Positions 46,637-55,762 of a stretch of DNA of 64,000 nt are shown piece after piece. The notes under the pieces were generated by a model. It was given only the letters and a program-made list of their open reading frames with translations. It had not been told where the DNA came from and did no database searches. The translations under genes were made by a program, and so were the position numbers. Source of the stretch: Maribacter orientalis (lineage in GTDB: Bacteria > Bacteroidota > Bacteroidia > Flavobacteriales > Flavobacteriaceae); assembly GCF_900109345.1 (NCBI RefSeq), contig NZ_FNZN01000003.1:1-64000 (forward strand). The letters are read 5' to 3'. The first letter of the stretch is position 1, and each line of letters opens with the position of its first letter.

Positions 46637-47551
46637 ATGCTTCAATTAAATATTAAAGACGAAATATCACCATTAAAGGCTGTTGTTTTAGGTATAGCTA
46701 AAAGTTCAGGGCCTGTTCCTACAGTTGAAGAAGCGTATGATCCAAAATCCTTAGAGCATATTAAAGCAGGCACATATCCTAAAGAATCAGATATGGTTCA
46801 AGAAATGGAAGCCTTTAGAAAGGTATTTGAGAAGTACAATGTAAAAGTTTTTCGACCGGAAGTTTTAGAGAACTGCAATCAGATATTTACAAGAGATATT
46901 GCTTTTGTAATTGAAGATAAATTGATCAAAGCAAATATATTGCCTGATCGCGAACAAGAAGTAGAGGCAATTTTACATGTTCTTGATAAAATTGACGAAA
47001 AAAATATTCTACAACCGCCTGCCAATGTTCATGTAGAAGGCGGTGATGTTATGCCATGGAACGAATATATATTTGTAGGTACTTATACCGCAGCAGATTA
47101 TTCATCATATATAACAGCACGAACAAATAAAGCGGCCGTAGAATATTTAACGAAGCAGTTTCCACACAAGACCATTAAATCCTTTGAGTTAAGAAAGTCC
47201 AATACGGTTGCCCAAGATAATGCGTTACACTTAGACTGTTGCTTTCAGCCATTAGGCAAAGGGAAAGCCATATTGCATAAGAACGGATTTCTTGTAGAGG
47301 AAGAATATCAATGGTTAGTAGATTTTTTTGGCAAAGAAAATATATTTGAAATTGATGCTCAGGAAATGTATCATATGTTTAGCAATGTATTTTCAATTTC
47401 TCCTGATGTCATTGTTTCCGAGCGTAATTTTACGCGCTTAAATAATTGGTTACGTGAGCAAGGTTTTACGGTTGAAGAAATTCCATATGCAGAAATTTCT
47501 AAACAAGAAGGGCTATTACGTTGCAGTACATTACCCCTTATAAGAGCATAA
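46637..47551 (+). CDS. Amidinotransferase-fold hydrolase (DDAH/arginine deiminase-like)
   Basis: 304 residues of the guanidino-modifying superfamily. The fold is shown by IFTRDIAFVIEDKLI, the acidic VHVEGGDVMPW, the active-site His in NALHLDCCF and the nucleophile Cys near the C-terminus in LLRCSTLPLIRA. Members hydrolyse arginine or methylated arginine to citrulline. Exact substrate is uncertain. It is followed 43 bp later by a second gene of the same superfamily, suggesting a joint role in arginine or citrulline metabolism. Confidence 0.82.
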   Translation: MLQLNIKDEISPLKAVVLGIAKSSGPVPTVEEAYDPKSLEHIKAGTYPKESDMVQEMEAFRKVFEKYNVKVFRPEVLENCNQIFTRDIAFVIEDKLIKANILPDREQEVEAILHVLDKIDEKNILQPPANVHVEGGDVMPWNEYIFVGTYTAADYSSYITARTNKAAVEYLTKQFPHKTIKSFELRKSNTVAQDNALHLDCCFQPLGKGKAILHKNGFLVEEEYQWLVDFFGKENIFEIDAQEMYHMFSNVFSISPDVIVSERNFTRLNNWLREQGFTVEEIPYAEISKQEGLLRCSTLPLIRA

Positions 47552-47594
47552 ATTATAATAAAAAATAAAAGAGAAATTTAATTAGTACCCAGAT

Positions 47595-48524
47595 ATGCAA
47601 ATAACTAATACCATACTAATGATTCGTCCAGTGTCTTTCAGAATGAATGAACAGACCGCAGTCAATAACTACTTTATGGAAGATATTGATTTGAAGAATC
47701 AAGATATTAATAAAAAAGCTCAAGAAGAGTTTGATGACTTTGTATCCGTATTAAAAAACAAAGGGGTCAATGTTATTGTTGTTGATGACACGAAAGAACC
47801 TGATACACCGGATAGTATTTTCCCAAATAATTGGATATCCTTTCACTCTAATGGTGTTGTCGGTGTATACCCTATGTTTGCTGAAAATAGAAGAAATGAG
47901 CGTAGAGAAGATATATTCGTAATCTTAGAAAAGAGCGGTTTTAAAATTAATGATGTAATTGATTACACTTCAGCCGAAGATGAGGGGCTGTTTCTTGAAG
48001 GCACTGGGAGTATTTTAATAGATAGGGTGAATAAAAAAGCATATTGTGCATTATCTCAACGTGCAGATGAAGATTTATTCATTGAATTTTGTGAAGATTT
48101 TGACTATTTTCCGGTGATATTCACGGCAAATCAATCTGTAGATGGTAAAAGGTTGCCTATTTATCATACCAACGTTATGATGGCGTTGGCAGAGAACTTT
48201 GCTATAATTTGCACTGATTCTATTGATGACAAGAAAGAAAGGAAGAATGTTCTAGACCACCTTAAGAATGATGGTAAGGAAATAATAACGATTACTGAAA
48301 AACAAATGCATCATTTCGCTGGTAATATGTTGCAGGTTTTAGGTGGTGAAGGTCAAAAGTACATGGTGATGAGTACAGCTGCTTTTAACAGTCTAACTCC
48401 AATACAAATTTCCCAAATAGAGCATCATTGTCCTATTCTTCATAGTTCTTTAGAGACCATAGAAACATGTGGTGGTGGTAGTGCAAGATGTATGATGGCT
48501 GAGGTGTTTCTTCCTAAAGGTTAA
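47595..48524 (+). CDS. ctlX: Citrulline utilisation hydrolase CtlX-type
   Basis: 309 residues. ILMIRPVSFRMNEQTAVNNYF, FPNNWISFHSNG, EGTGSILIDR and the closing ETCGGGSARCMMAEVFLP with its Cys are typical of the CtlX group of the amidinotransferase fold. The active-site His is probably that in PIYHTNVMMA. The name comes from citrulline use; I know the family name but not a detailed mechanism for this organism. It is likely co-transcribed with the preceding gene. Confidence 0.85.
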   Translation: MQITNTILMIRPVSFRMNEQTAVNNYFMEDIDLKNQDINKKAQEEFDDFVSVLKNKGVNVIVVDDTKEPDTPDSIFPNNWISFHSNGVVGVYPMFAENRRNERREDIFVILEKSGFKINDVIDYTSAEDEGLFLEGTGSILIDRVNKKAYCALSQRADEDLFIEFCEDFDYFPVIFTANQSVDGKRLPIYHTNVMMALAENFAIICTDSIDDKKERKNVLDHLKNDGKEIITITEKQMHHFAGNMLQVLGGEGQKYMVMSTAAFNSLTPIQISQIEHHCPILHSSLETIETCGGGSARCMMAEVFLPKG

Positions 48525-48637
48525 ATTTTTATAGACTTTATAAAGAAGAAAATGATTTTATTGGATTAAAATATGTGTAAAGGTTTCCTTATCTTCATAA
48601 GCATATGGTTTTGGAAACTATATTTTAATTAACTAAA

Positions 48638-49249
48638 ATGAAGCTCAAAACTTGGTTTATCTTTCTAGCAATTAGTAGTATAGGTGTGTTGCTTGCTCTA
48701 GCAAATTCACCTAAAATTTTTGAATATCGATTACTGGAAAATCAGCAATCTGAAATATACAAATCGGATGATGCTTACAATAAGATGATGGATGTGCTAA
48801 CCCATCAACGTTGTATGAATTGCCATCCCAACGATAATATTCCTAAACAAGGTAATGACCGCCATCCTCATTATTTTGGAATGGCAAGAGGTGAGGATAA
48901 TAAGGGATTTCAGGCTACAAATTGTAATACCTGTCATAATTCGGAGAATAATAAATATTCAGGAGTACCGGGAGCTCCACATTGGTCTTTGGCACCCGCT
49001 TCAATGGGTTGGGAAGGACTTTCTCGAGCTCAAATTGCAGAACGTTTACTTGATAAAAGCACCAATGGTAACAGAAGCCATGTAGAACTTATAAAGCATA
49101 TGACCGAAGATGATTTGGTGTTGTGGGCTTGGCAACCTGGTGTTGATGCAGAAGGAGTACAGCGTACCATACCACCGGTTTCAAAAGAAGATTTTAAGAA
49201 AGCTGTCGAAATTTGGTTTGCTAACGGAGCGGTAATCCCCACTAAATAA
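48638..49249 (+). CDS. Diheme c-type cytochrome of a molybdenum hydroxylase
   Basis: 203 residues with an uncleaved or cleaved N-terminal export segment (LKTWFIFLAISSIGVLLAL). Two heme c sites are visible, C59-C62-H63 (CMNCH) and C96-C99-H100 (CNTCH), so two hemes would be attached in the periplasm. No second Cys pair is present. It is the first gene of an operon with the iron-sulfur subunit (9 bp later) and the molybdopterin subunit, so it most likely carries electrons away from that enzyme. Confidence 0.85.
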   Translation: MKLKTWFIFLAISSIGVLLALANSPKIFEYRLLENQQSEIYKSDDAYNKMMDVLTHQRCMNCHPNDNIPKQGNDRHPHYFGMARGEDNKGFQATNCNTCHNSENNKYSGVPGAPHWSLAPASMGWEGLSRAQIAERLLDKSTNGNRSHVELIKHMTEDDLVLWAWQPGVDAEGVQRTIPPVSKEDFKKAVEIWFANGAVIPTK

Positions 49250-49258
49250 TTAAATTTT

Positions 49259-49750
49259 ATGGAAATTTCCTTAATAGTAAATGGTGTTCTAAAAACCGTT
49301 CATATAGAAGATGAAAATACACCGCTTCTTTGGGTCATAAGAGATATTCTTGATTTAAAAGGCACAAAATTTGGTTGTGGTAAATCGGCTTGTGGTGCTT
49401 GTACTTTACACGTAGATGATGAGGCAGTTAGATCTTGTTCATACCCTGTCAAGTTTGCTGATGGGAAAAGGATAACTACAATAGAAGGATTGGGAGATAG
49501 GGAAAATCCACATCCTGTACAGCAGGCATGGGTCGAGGAAATTGTCCCTCAATGTGGATATTGTCAACCAGGGTTTATGATGGCGACAGCCGCACTGTTA
49601 AAAAAAGTGCCTAAACCAACCGATGAGGATATTGACAAGAATATCATAAACGTATGCCGTTGTGGTACGTACTACCGAATGAGAAAAGCAATTCACAAAG
49701 CTGCCGAAATACAAACGGAAAAGGATAGTAATGAATCTAATATGGTGTAA
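49259..49750 (+). CDS. Iron-sulfur subunit of a xanthine-dehydrogenase-family enzyme (IorA-like)
   Basis: 163 residues. It has an N-terminal plant-type [2Fe-2S] domain with C40, C45, C48 and C60, and a C-terminal four-helix [2Fe-2S] domain with C99, C102, C133 and C135. Length and two-cluster layout match the small subunit of isoquinoline 1-oxidoreductase and aldehyde oxidase-type enzymes. No Tat or Sec signal of its own; it would be exported bound to the Tat-bearing large subunit. It ends directly before that gene. Confidence 0.92.
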   Translation: MEISLIVNGVLKTVHIEDENTPLLWVIRDILDLKGTKFGCGKSACGACTLHVDDEAVRSCSYPVKFADGKRITTIEGLGDRENPHPVQQAWVEEIVPQCGYCQPGFMMATAALLKKVPKPTDEDIDKNIINVCRCGTYYRMRKAIHKAAEIQTEKDSNESNMV

Positions 49751-49753
49751 GTG

Positions 49754-51928
49754 ATGGCTGATAATAAAAGTGATTCTAAAAAAGTTTCTAGACGTAAGTT
49801 TTTAGTAAGGGGTGGTTTAGGTACCATAGGAGTGGTAGCCATCGGAACCTATATTTTTCGGAATTCTATTCGTCGTGAGATTTTAGGTACCGTAAATTCT
49901 CTAGATTTACCGTATACCGATAACACCGATAAACCCATGGTTTGGTTTGAGGTAACAACGGAAAATAATATTCTATTACATTCTCCAAAAGTTGAAATGG
50001 GGCAGGGAACCTTCACCGGTATAGCCCAAATGGCTGCTGACGAACTTTCGGTTTCCATGAATCAGATTCAGGTGGTACATGCAGCTTCCTCTACTGGAAA
50101 TATAGATAGTTTTGCAACTGGTGGTAGTACATCCATATCTGGTTTATGGAAACCCCTTAGAGAACTTTCTGCCTTGTTACGTGAAATGCTTCTTAAAGAA
50201 GCTGCCCGTAAAATGAATATTGGTATTGAGGAACTAACCATAGAAGACGGAGTTATATTCGGTAACGAAAAATCAATGACTTATGCACAAGTAGCAGAAG
50301 GGGTAGAGAATTGGAAAGTGCCTGATACTCCTGTTCTAAAAAGTTTAAACGAGTATAAATATATAGGTAAACCTATTGCTAGGGTAGATTTGGATGCCAA
50401 AGTTTTTGGAGACCCAATTTTTGGAATGGATGCCCAATTGCCGGATATGCTATACGGAGCGGTGGTAAGATCTACTAAAATAGGAGCCAAATTCATTAGT
50501 GCGGATACTAGTGCTGCTGAAAATATGATCGGTGTTGTAAAAGTTATTGTTGAAGAAGATTTTGTTGGTGTAGTGGCAAATTCCTTGATTGAAGCGGAAA
50601 ATGCAAAAGACGCCATTAATGTTACCTGGGAGAGTTATGAAAATTTAAATACCGAAGCAATCCTTAAAATTATGACGGTTGGTAATGGTAAATCTACTAT
50701 TATTCAAAAGCATGGTGATGCCTTAGAGGAGCAAGATGGTGTAGAAATATTAGAATTTAGAACCCCTATTGGAGCACATGCCCAAATTGAGCCAAATGGC
50801 GTTGTCGCTTCTGTTGAAGGTGATAGTGCTATTATTAGAATTTCAACTCAGGTAATAGGGTTAACCAGAAAAGAAGTTGCTAGCCGTTTAGGTTTGGATG
50901 TTGAAAACGTAAACGTGATACCTACTTATTTAGGTGGTGGTTTTGGTCGTAGATTACATACGCCACATGCGGTGCAGGCTGCTGTAATGTCAAAAGCAGT
51001 TGGTAAGCCGGTCAAGTATTTTTTTAGTAGAAAGGAAGAGTTTCAGCATGATATGTTTCGACCTCCTACACATCATATCATTAAGGGGAGATTGAATGGC
51101 GAAGGTTATTTAGATGGTCTTGAGCATCAATTTGTTAGTGGCGATGTGGGTAACCATTCTGCTTTAATGCCAGATTTCCTACCTCCTATCATAGGTGCCG
51201 ATATTGGTGCTATTCGTGGTGGTTTCATTCAATATACGGGTATTCCTAATTTTAGATCGGTGTACTGGCATGTAGATTTACCTTTTGCAACAAGTTGGTG
51301 GCGTAGCCTTGGTTTATTAGCGAATACGTTTGCCATGGAAAGTTTTATGGATGAAATGGCTTTGAAGGCAAATAAGAATGCGGTAGACTTTAGACTTGCC
51401 CAAATTGGTGATGATGCTATTGGCGTTCGTTTAAAAAATGTGATTAGTGCTGCTGCAGAAAAATCAGGTTATTCTGAAGAAATAATTGATGGTCGTGCCA
51501 TGGGGTTTGCTGCTTCCATTGACGCCAATACGCCGTGTGCACAAGTGGCAGAGGTTTCAATTGTTGATAACGAAATTATTGTTCATAAGGTAACCGTTTC
51601 TTTAGATCCAGGTTTGGCGGTTAATCCTGATCAAATACGTGCACAATGCGAAGGTTGTGTTATTATGGGGATGAGTGCTGTGCTTTATGAACAAATGTAT
51701 GTGGAGAACGGGGAATTGCAACCTACAATCTATGGTCCTTACAAAATGGCATTGATGAAGAATGCACCAAAAGAAATAGATGTAGTTCTTCTTCAAGGCA
51801 AAGATACGCCTGGGGCTGTAGGTGAGCCTCCTTTAGGACCTATTGGTGCAGCGATAGCAAATGCTGTAAGGCGATTGACAGGGGAAAGACTAACGGAGTT
51901 TCCTTTAAAACTTACTAAAACCAAGTAG
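49754..51928 (+). CDS. Molybdopterin subunit of a xanthine-dehydrogenase-family enzyme (IorB-like), Tat-exported
   Basis: 724 residues from the ATG at 49754 (a GTG directly before it would add one residue). The Tat signal SRRKFLVRGGLGTIG begins near residue 11. Mo-cofactor contacts include GGGFGRRLHTPHAVQA, GEPPLGPIGAAIANA and the Glu of GAVGEPPLG, the usual catalytic base. The family hydroxylates N-heterocycles or oxidises aldehydes; isoquinoline is only the namesake substrate. It works with the [2Fe-2S] subunit and the diheme cytochrome upstream. No FAD subunit is present, as usual for the periplasmic type. Confidence 0.9.
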   Translation: MADNKSDSKKVSRRKFLVRGGLGTIGVVAIGTYIFRNSIRREILGTVNSLDLPYTDNTDKPMVWFEVTTENNILLHSPKVEMGQGTFTGIAQMAADELSVSMNQIQVVHAASSTGNIDSFATGGSTSISGLWKPLRELSALLREMLLKEAARKMNIGIEELTIEDGVIFGNEKSMTYAQVAEGVENWKVPDTPVLKSLNEYKYIGKPIARVDLDAKVFGDPIFGMDAQLPDMLYGAVVRSTKIGAKFISADTSAAENMIGVVKVIVEEDFVGVVANSLIEAENAKDAINVTWESYENLNTEAILKIMTVGNGKSTIIQKHGDALEEQDGVEILEFRTPIGAHAQIEPNGVVASVEGDSAIIRISTQVIGLTRKEVASRLGLDVENVNVIPTYLGGGFGRRLHTPHAVQAAVMSKAVGKPVKYFFSRKEEFQHDMFRPPTHHIIKGRLNGEGYLDGLEHQFVSGDVGNHSALMPDFLPPIIGADIGAIRGGFIQYTGIPNFRSVYWHVDLPFATSWWRSLGLLANTFAMESFMDEMALKANKNAVDFRLAQIGDDAIGVRLKNVISAAAEKSGYSEEIIDGRAMGFAASIDANTPCAQVAEVSIVDNEIIVHKVTVSLDPGLAVNPDQIRAQCEGCVIMGMSAVLYEQMYVENGELQPTIYGPYKMALMKNAPKEIDVVLLQGKDTPGAVGEPPLGPIGAAIANAVRRLTGERLTEFPLKLTKTK

Positions 51929-51950
51929 AATATTCTTATTCTACTTCTTT
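51923..51950. terminator. Terminator shared by two convergent genes
   Basis: A perfect 10-bp stem AAGTAGAATA/TATTCTACTT (51923-51932/51937-51946) with a 4-nt loop spans the 7-bp gap and both stop codons of the molybdopterin-subunit gene and the convergent SDR gene. On the plus strand CTTTTTG follows; the minus side is less T-rich. Confidence 0.75.
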
Positions 51951-53372
51951 TTGATTTGCAATATTCTTTATCATTCCACCAAAAATAAAATAATGGAATG
52001 GTACAATGCTATACCAATATAGTCTACCCTTTAAACCACGAGGTCTGAATGTAGCAGTTTGATGGAGTATATTGTTTTCATCTATTCTAAATTCTAACCA
52101 TGCCTCGCCTGGTAATTTCATTTCGGCAAATAACAATAATCTTTTGGCTTTTTTATCAGCTAAAAGCACTCTCCAAAAATCAAGGGAATCACCGGTATAG
52201 ATGCGATTAGGATGTGTTCGGCCACGACGAAGACCGACACCGCCAGAAAGCTTATCTATAAATCCTCGAATTTTCCAAAGCCAATTTCCATAATACCATC
52301 CGGTCTCACCCCCAATGCTCCAAATACGTTCTAGTACTTCATCAGGGTTATTGATTTTTAGTTGTTTAGCATCTTTTAGAACGCCGAATTTAGGTACTTG
52401 TATGTGCTTTCCTATATTTTCATTAAACCTGCCGCTTACCATACTATCTTTCCAACTGCTGATTACCAAGTTTTGTTCTATTTTTTTGAAGGCCATGTCT
52501 ATAGCCTCTATATAGCTGTGCGGTTTAATATTTAGAATTTCTTGTAGTCTTTTATCTTTAGCAATCACCTCTATTTTCATGCTGTCGACTAAATTTAAAG
52601 CTAACCTGTAAGAGGTTGAGGTTACAAAATATAGCCAATACGAAGATAACTTAGGGGTCATGATCGGTACGGTTAAAATCCAATTTTTGAAACCTCGAGC
52701 TTCGGCATATATATGGAGCATTTCTTTGTAGGTGAAAACATCTGGACCTGCAATATCAAAAGAATCGTTGTAAGTTTTCTCATTGCCAAGCACTCCTGTG
52801 AGAAAAGAAATAACATCACGTATTGCAATTGGTTGCGTTTTGGTCAATACCCATTTAGGAGTAATCATAAACGGGAGTTTCTCGCATAAATCACGAATAA
52901 TTTCAAATGAGGAGCTACCAGAGCCAACTATAATACCAGCTCTTAAAACTGTTAAGTTAAAATCACCTTCATAGAGTATATCCTCAACATTTTTACGGGA
53001 CCTTAGGTGTTTCGATAAAACTTCATCATTAACAATTCCACTTAAATAAATAACTTGTTTAATATTGGTGTTGGCTACAATTTTATTAAAATTAAGTGCC
53101 GTAGTAGCCTCCAATTCATCAAAATCTTGAGTGGAGGTGCTCATGGAGTGTATTAAAAAATATGCGGCATCAATATCTTTCGGCAGAATATTCTCTATTG
53201 GTTCTTTTAAAAAATCAATTTCAATCACTTCAATTTGTGCTCTTATCTCCTTGTCTACTGATAATCTAGTTTCATCACGAACTGCACAAATTACATGATG
53301 GCCCATTTCTAAAAGTAAGGGTAATAGACGCATGCCGATATAGCCATTAGCACCTGTGAGTAATATTTTCAT
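51936..53372 (-). CDS. NAD(P)-binding SDR (NmrA-like) with DUF2867-type C-terminus
   Basis: 478 residues. The N-terminal Rossmann domain is of the atypical SDR type (ILLTGANGYIGMRLLPLL, then YFLIHSMST and VIYLSGI). The C-terminal 150 residues (RIWSIGGETGWYYGNWLWKIRG; GDSLDFWRVLLADKKAKRLLLFAEMKLPGEAWLEF, shortened) match DUF2867. The combination is widespread in bacteria without a settled reaction. A 4-bp overlap with the upstream small gene indicates coupling. Confidence 0.85.
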   Translation of the reverse strand: MKILLTGANGYIGMRLLPLLLEMGHHVICAVRDETRLSVDKEIRAQIEVIEIDFLKEPIENILPKDIDAAYFLIHSMSTSTQDFDELEATTALNFNKIVANTNIKQVIYLSGIVNDEVLSKHLRSRKNVEDILYEGDFNLTVLRAGIIVGSGSSSFEIIRDLCEKLPFMITPKWVLTKTQPIAIRDVISFLTGVLGNEKTYNDSFDIAGPDVFTYKEMLHIYAEARGFKNWILTVPIMTPKLSSYWLYFVTSTSYRLALNLVDSMKIEVIAKDKRLQEILNIKPHSYIEAIDMAFKKIEQNLVISSWKDSMVSGRFNENIGKHIQVPKFGVLKDAKQLKINNPDEVLERIWSIGGETGWYYGNWLWKIRGFIDKLSGGVGLRRGRTHPNRIYTGDSLDFWRVLLADKKAKRLLLFAEMKLPGEAWLEFRIDENNILHQTATFRPRGLKGRLYWYSIVPFHYFIFGGMIKNIANQKEVE

Positions 53373-53794
53373 AAATCTTCTATAGAGGTTGGGGCATTAT
53401 CCGCTTTATAAGCAATTATTTTTTTAAAGAATTTCTGTACTGCTTTGGTGTCAGATTCTACCTTTATAAAGTGGTGATCCCGATAAATGGAATATACAGA
53501 AGCTTCTCCTTTATAGAGAGATAATTTATAATACGGAATAACCAAAGCAAATGTTTCTAAGAGCGAGCGAAATCGAACAATGATTCCTTTTGGTCTTAAT
53601 TCTACGTTGCAAGTGTTCCTATTGTTATCTAGAATCAATAGATTTCTAATCTCAATACTGGTCTCGGTGATGATTAGTTTTGGGGAGCCAATACCATCCA
53701 TTGCCCAACGTTCTTTTAACGTAAACGGTTTACCTACCTGCTCATCTACCTTTCGGGTGGTCACTTTATTATTGTAAGATACGTTTACGAGCAT
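53369..53794 (-). CDS. Small conserved hypothetical protein
   Basis: 141 residues, cytoplasmic, mostly beta-strand by composition, with no catalytic motif I recognise (MLVNVSYNNKVTTRKVDEQVG start; VIPYYKLSLYKGEASVYSIY middle). Overlapping the SDR gene by 4 bp, it is probably translated with it. A domain of PH-like shape is conceivable but unproven. Confidence 0.65.
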   Translation of the reverse strand: MLVNVSYNNKVTTRKVDEQVGKPFTLKERWAMDGIGSPKLIITETSIEIRNLLILDNNRNTCNVELRPKGIIVRFRSLLETFALVIPYYKLSLYKGEASVYSIYRDHHFIKVESDTKAVQKFFKKIIAYKADNAPTSIEDL

Positions 53795-53910
53795 GTTCGC
53801 TTTATTGGGTAGTTTTTAATAAAGTTAACCAAATGACGAATGAATGCCGAATCTGTTTACCTTAAAAGCCTAAAAAATGATTAGTTTTGCAGGCTTAATT
53901 AAACGTTTTG

Positions 53911-55692
53911 ATGAATATTCAAGAGGTACTATCACATAAAGTAAAAGAAGCGGTAAAATCTATCTTTGGTCAAGAATTACCATCTGTGGAATTTCAACCC
54001 ACCCGAAAGGATTTTGAGGGAGATATTACCATTGTGGTATTTCCAATGTTGCGTGTTGTAAAAGGGAATCCTGTTCAAATAGGTGAGCAGATAGGCGCTT
54101 ATTTACAAGAGTATGTAGAAGAAGTTTTAGCCTATAATGTTATTAAAGGCTTCTTAAATATCGTCATTGATGATGTATTCTATTTGAATTTTTTCAATAC
54201 TATTAAAGAAACACCTCATTTCGGTTTTGTTGAAGAATCAAAAGAAGCTGTGATGGTAGAGTACTCTTCACCAAACACAAATAAACCACTTCACTTAGGG
54301 CATATTCGTAATAACCTCTTAGGATATTCTGTTGCGGAAATATTGAAGGCTTCAGGTAAAAAAGTATATAAAACTCAAATTATCAATGATCGTGGTATCC
54401 ATATTTGTAAAAGTATGGTGGCTTGGCAAAAATTCGGAAACGGAGAAACACCTGCCTCTACCGGATTGAAAGGCGATAAGCTAGTTGGTAATTATTATGT
54501 GGCTTTTGATAAAACCTATAAAAAACAAATTGCACATTTAGTAGCTGAAGGTACTGATCAGAAAGTTGCTGAAAAAGAAGCACCTATTTTACAGGAAGCG
54601 CAAGAAATGCTTTTAAAATGGGAAGCTGGCGAGCCCGAAACCGTTGACCTCTGGAAAACTATGAACGGTTGGGTGTACAAAGGTTTTGAAGTGACATATA
54701 AGAATTTAGGGGTCGATTTTGACACCATGTATTATGAAAGTGATACCTACCTTTTAGGAAAAGATGTTGTTGAGGAAGGTCTTAAAAAAGGTGTTTTCTT
54801 TAAAAAGGAAGATGGTAGTGTTTGGATAGATTTGACCGAAGACGGATTAGATGAAAAAATTGTTCTTCGTTCCGATGGTACTGCAGTATATATGACTCAA
54901 GATATAGGTACAGCTATACAACGTGTTAAGGATCACCCAGATGTTAATGGTATGGTCTACACTGTGGGTAATGAGCAAGATTACCATTTTAAAGTACTAT
55001 TCCTGATTCTTAAAAAATTAGGATTTTTATGGTCAAATAAGTTGCACCACCTAAGTTATGGTATGGTCGATTTGCCTAGCGGAAAAATGAAGAGTAGAGA
55101 AGGGACTGTAGTTGATGCCGATGATTTAATGGCGGATATGACCCAGACTGCCGCAACCATTTCTGAAGAGTTAGGAAAGCTTGAAGAGTATAACGAGGAA
55201 GAAAAGCAGTCACTTTATAAAATGATTGGCTTAGGTGCGTTAAAATACTACATTTTAAAAGTTGATCCTAAAAAGCGAATTTTATTCGACCCGGAAGAAT
55301 CGGTAGATTTTCAAGGGAATACAGGTCCGTTTATTCAATATACGTATGCTCGAATTCAATCTATCTTAAGAAAGGCGGAGAGTATGGGCATTGATATTTC
55401 TAACGATGCCAAGATTTCTGAACTTCATGGAAAGGAAAAGGAATTGATAAAGCAACTTCAATTATTCCCAGATACCATTCAATTGGCTGCTGATAATTAT
55501 AGCCCAGCATTGATTGCCAATTACACGTATGATTTGGTAAAAGAATTCAATTCTTTCTATCAACAGGTTTCTATACTAGGGGAGTCAAATGAAGAAAAGA
55601 GAGTGCTCCGTGTGCAATTATCAAGTAAAGTTGCTGAGGTTATAAAAGATGCATTTAAATTGTTGGGTATTGAAGTACCTGAGCGTATGTAA
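53911..55692 (+). CDS. argS: Arginyl-tRNA synthetase
   Basis: 593 residues from the ATG at 53911 (a TTG directly before it is the alternative). Class I signatures: SSPNTNKPLHLGHIRNNLLG with the HLGH form of HIGH, and SGKMKSREGTVV for the KMSKS loop. The N-terminal Add-1 tRNA-binding domain and the C-terminal helical anticodon domain (TYDLVKEFNSFYQQVSILG) are present. A -7-like TAGTTTTG lies at 53882-53889. Confidence 0.97.
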   Translation: MNIQEVLSHKVKEAVKSIFGQELPSVEFQPTRKDFEGDITIVVFPMLRVVKGNPVQIGEQIGAYLQEYVEEVLAYNVIKGFLNIVIDDVFYLNFFNTIKETPHFGFVEESKEAVMVEYSSPNTNKPLHLGHIRNNLLGYSVAEILKASGKKVYKTQIINDRGIHICKSMVAWQKFGNGETPASTGLKGDKLVGNYYVAFDKTYKKQIAHLVAEGTDQKVAEKEAPILQEAQEMLLKWEAGEPETVDLWKTMNGWVYKGFEVTYKNLGVDFDTMYYESDTYLLGKDVVEEGLKKGVFFKKEDGSVWIDLTEDGLDEKIVLRSDGTAVYMTQDIGTAIQRVKDHPDVNGMVYTVGNEQDYHFKVLFLILKKLGFLWSNKLHHLSYGMVDLPSGKMKSREGTVVDADDLMADMTQTAATISEELGKLEEYNEEEKQSLYKMIGLGALKYYILKVDPKKRILFDPEESVDFQGNTGPFIQYTYARIQSILRKAESMGIDISNDAKISELHGKEKELIKQLQLFPDTIQLAADNYSPALIANYTYDLVKEFNSFYQQVSILGESNEEKRVLRVQLSSKVAEVIKDAFKLLGIEVPERM

Positions 55693-55693
55693 T

Positions 55694-55720
55694 AAAAAAA
55701 AGACCGCCGAAGCGATCTTT
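55694..55720 (-). terminator. Terminator of the proteorhodopsin gene
   Basis: On the minus strand AAAGATCGC-TTCG-GCGGTCTTT folds into a 9-bp stem (55712-55720 with 55699-55707, one G-U pair) closed by a TTCG tetraloop and followed by Ts (55698-55694 as A on plus). In the plus direction the same stem carries a mismatch, so it serves proteorhodopsin better than argS, whose stop lies beside it. Confidence 0.8.
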
Positions 55721-55762
55721 TTCATAGCAATTAATAACTACCTAAATTAGGTTAGTAAAAGG

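Noticed and set aside
48638-49249. Cytochrome gene as a cassette-like independent unit
   Set aside because: Only 9 bp separate it from the iron-sulfur subunit gene, so it belongs to the molybdenum hydroxylase operon.
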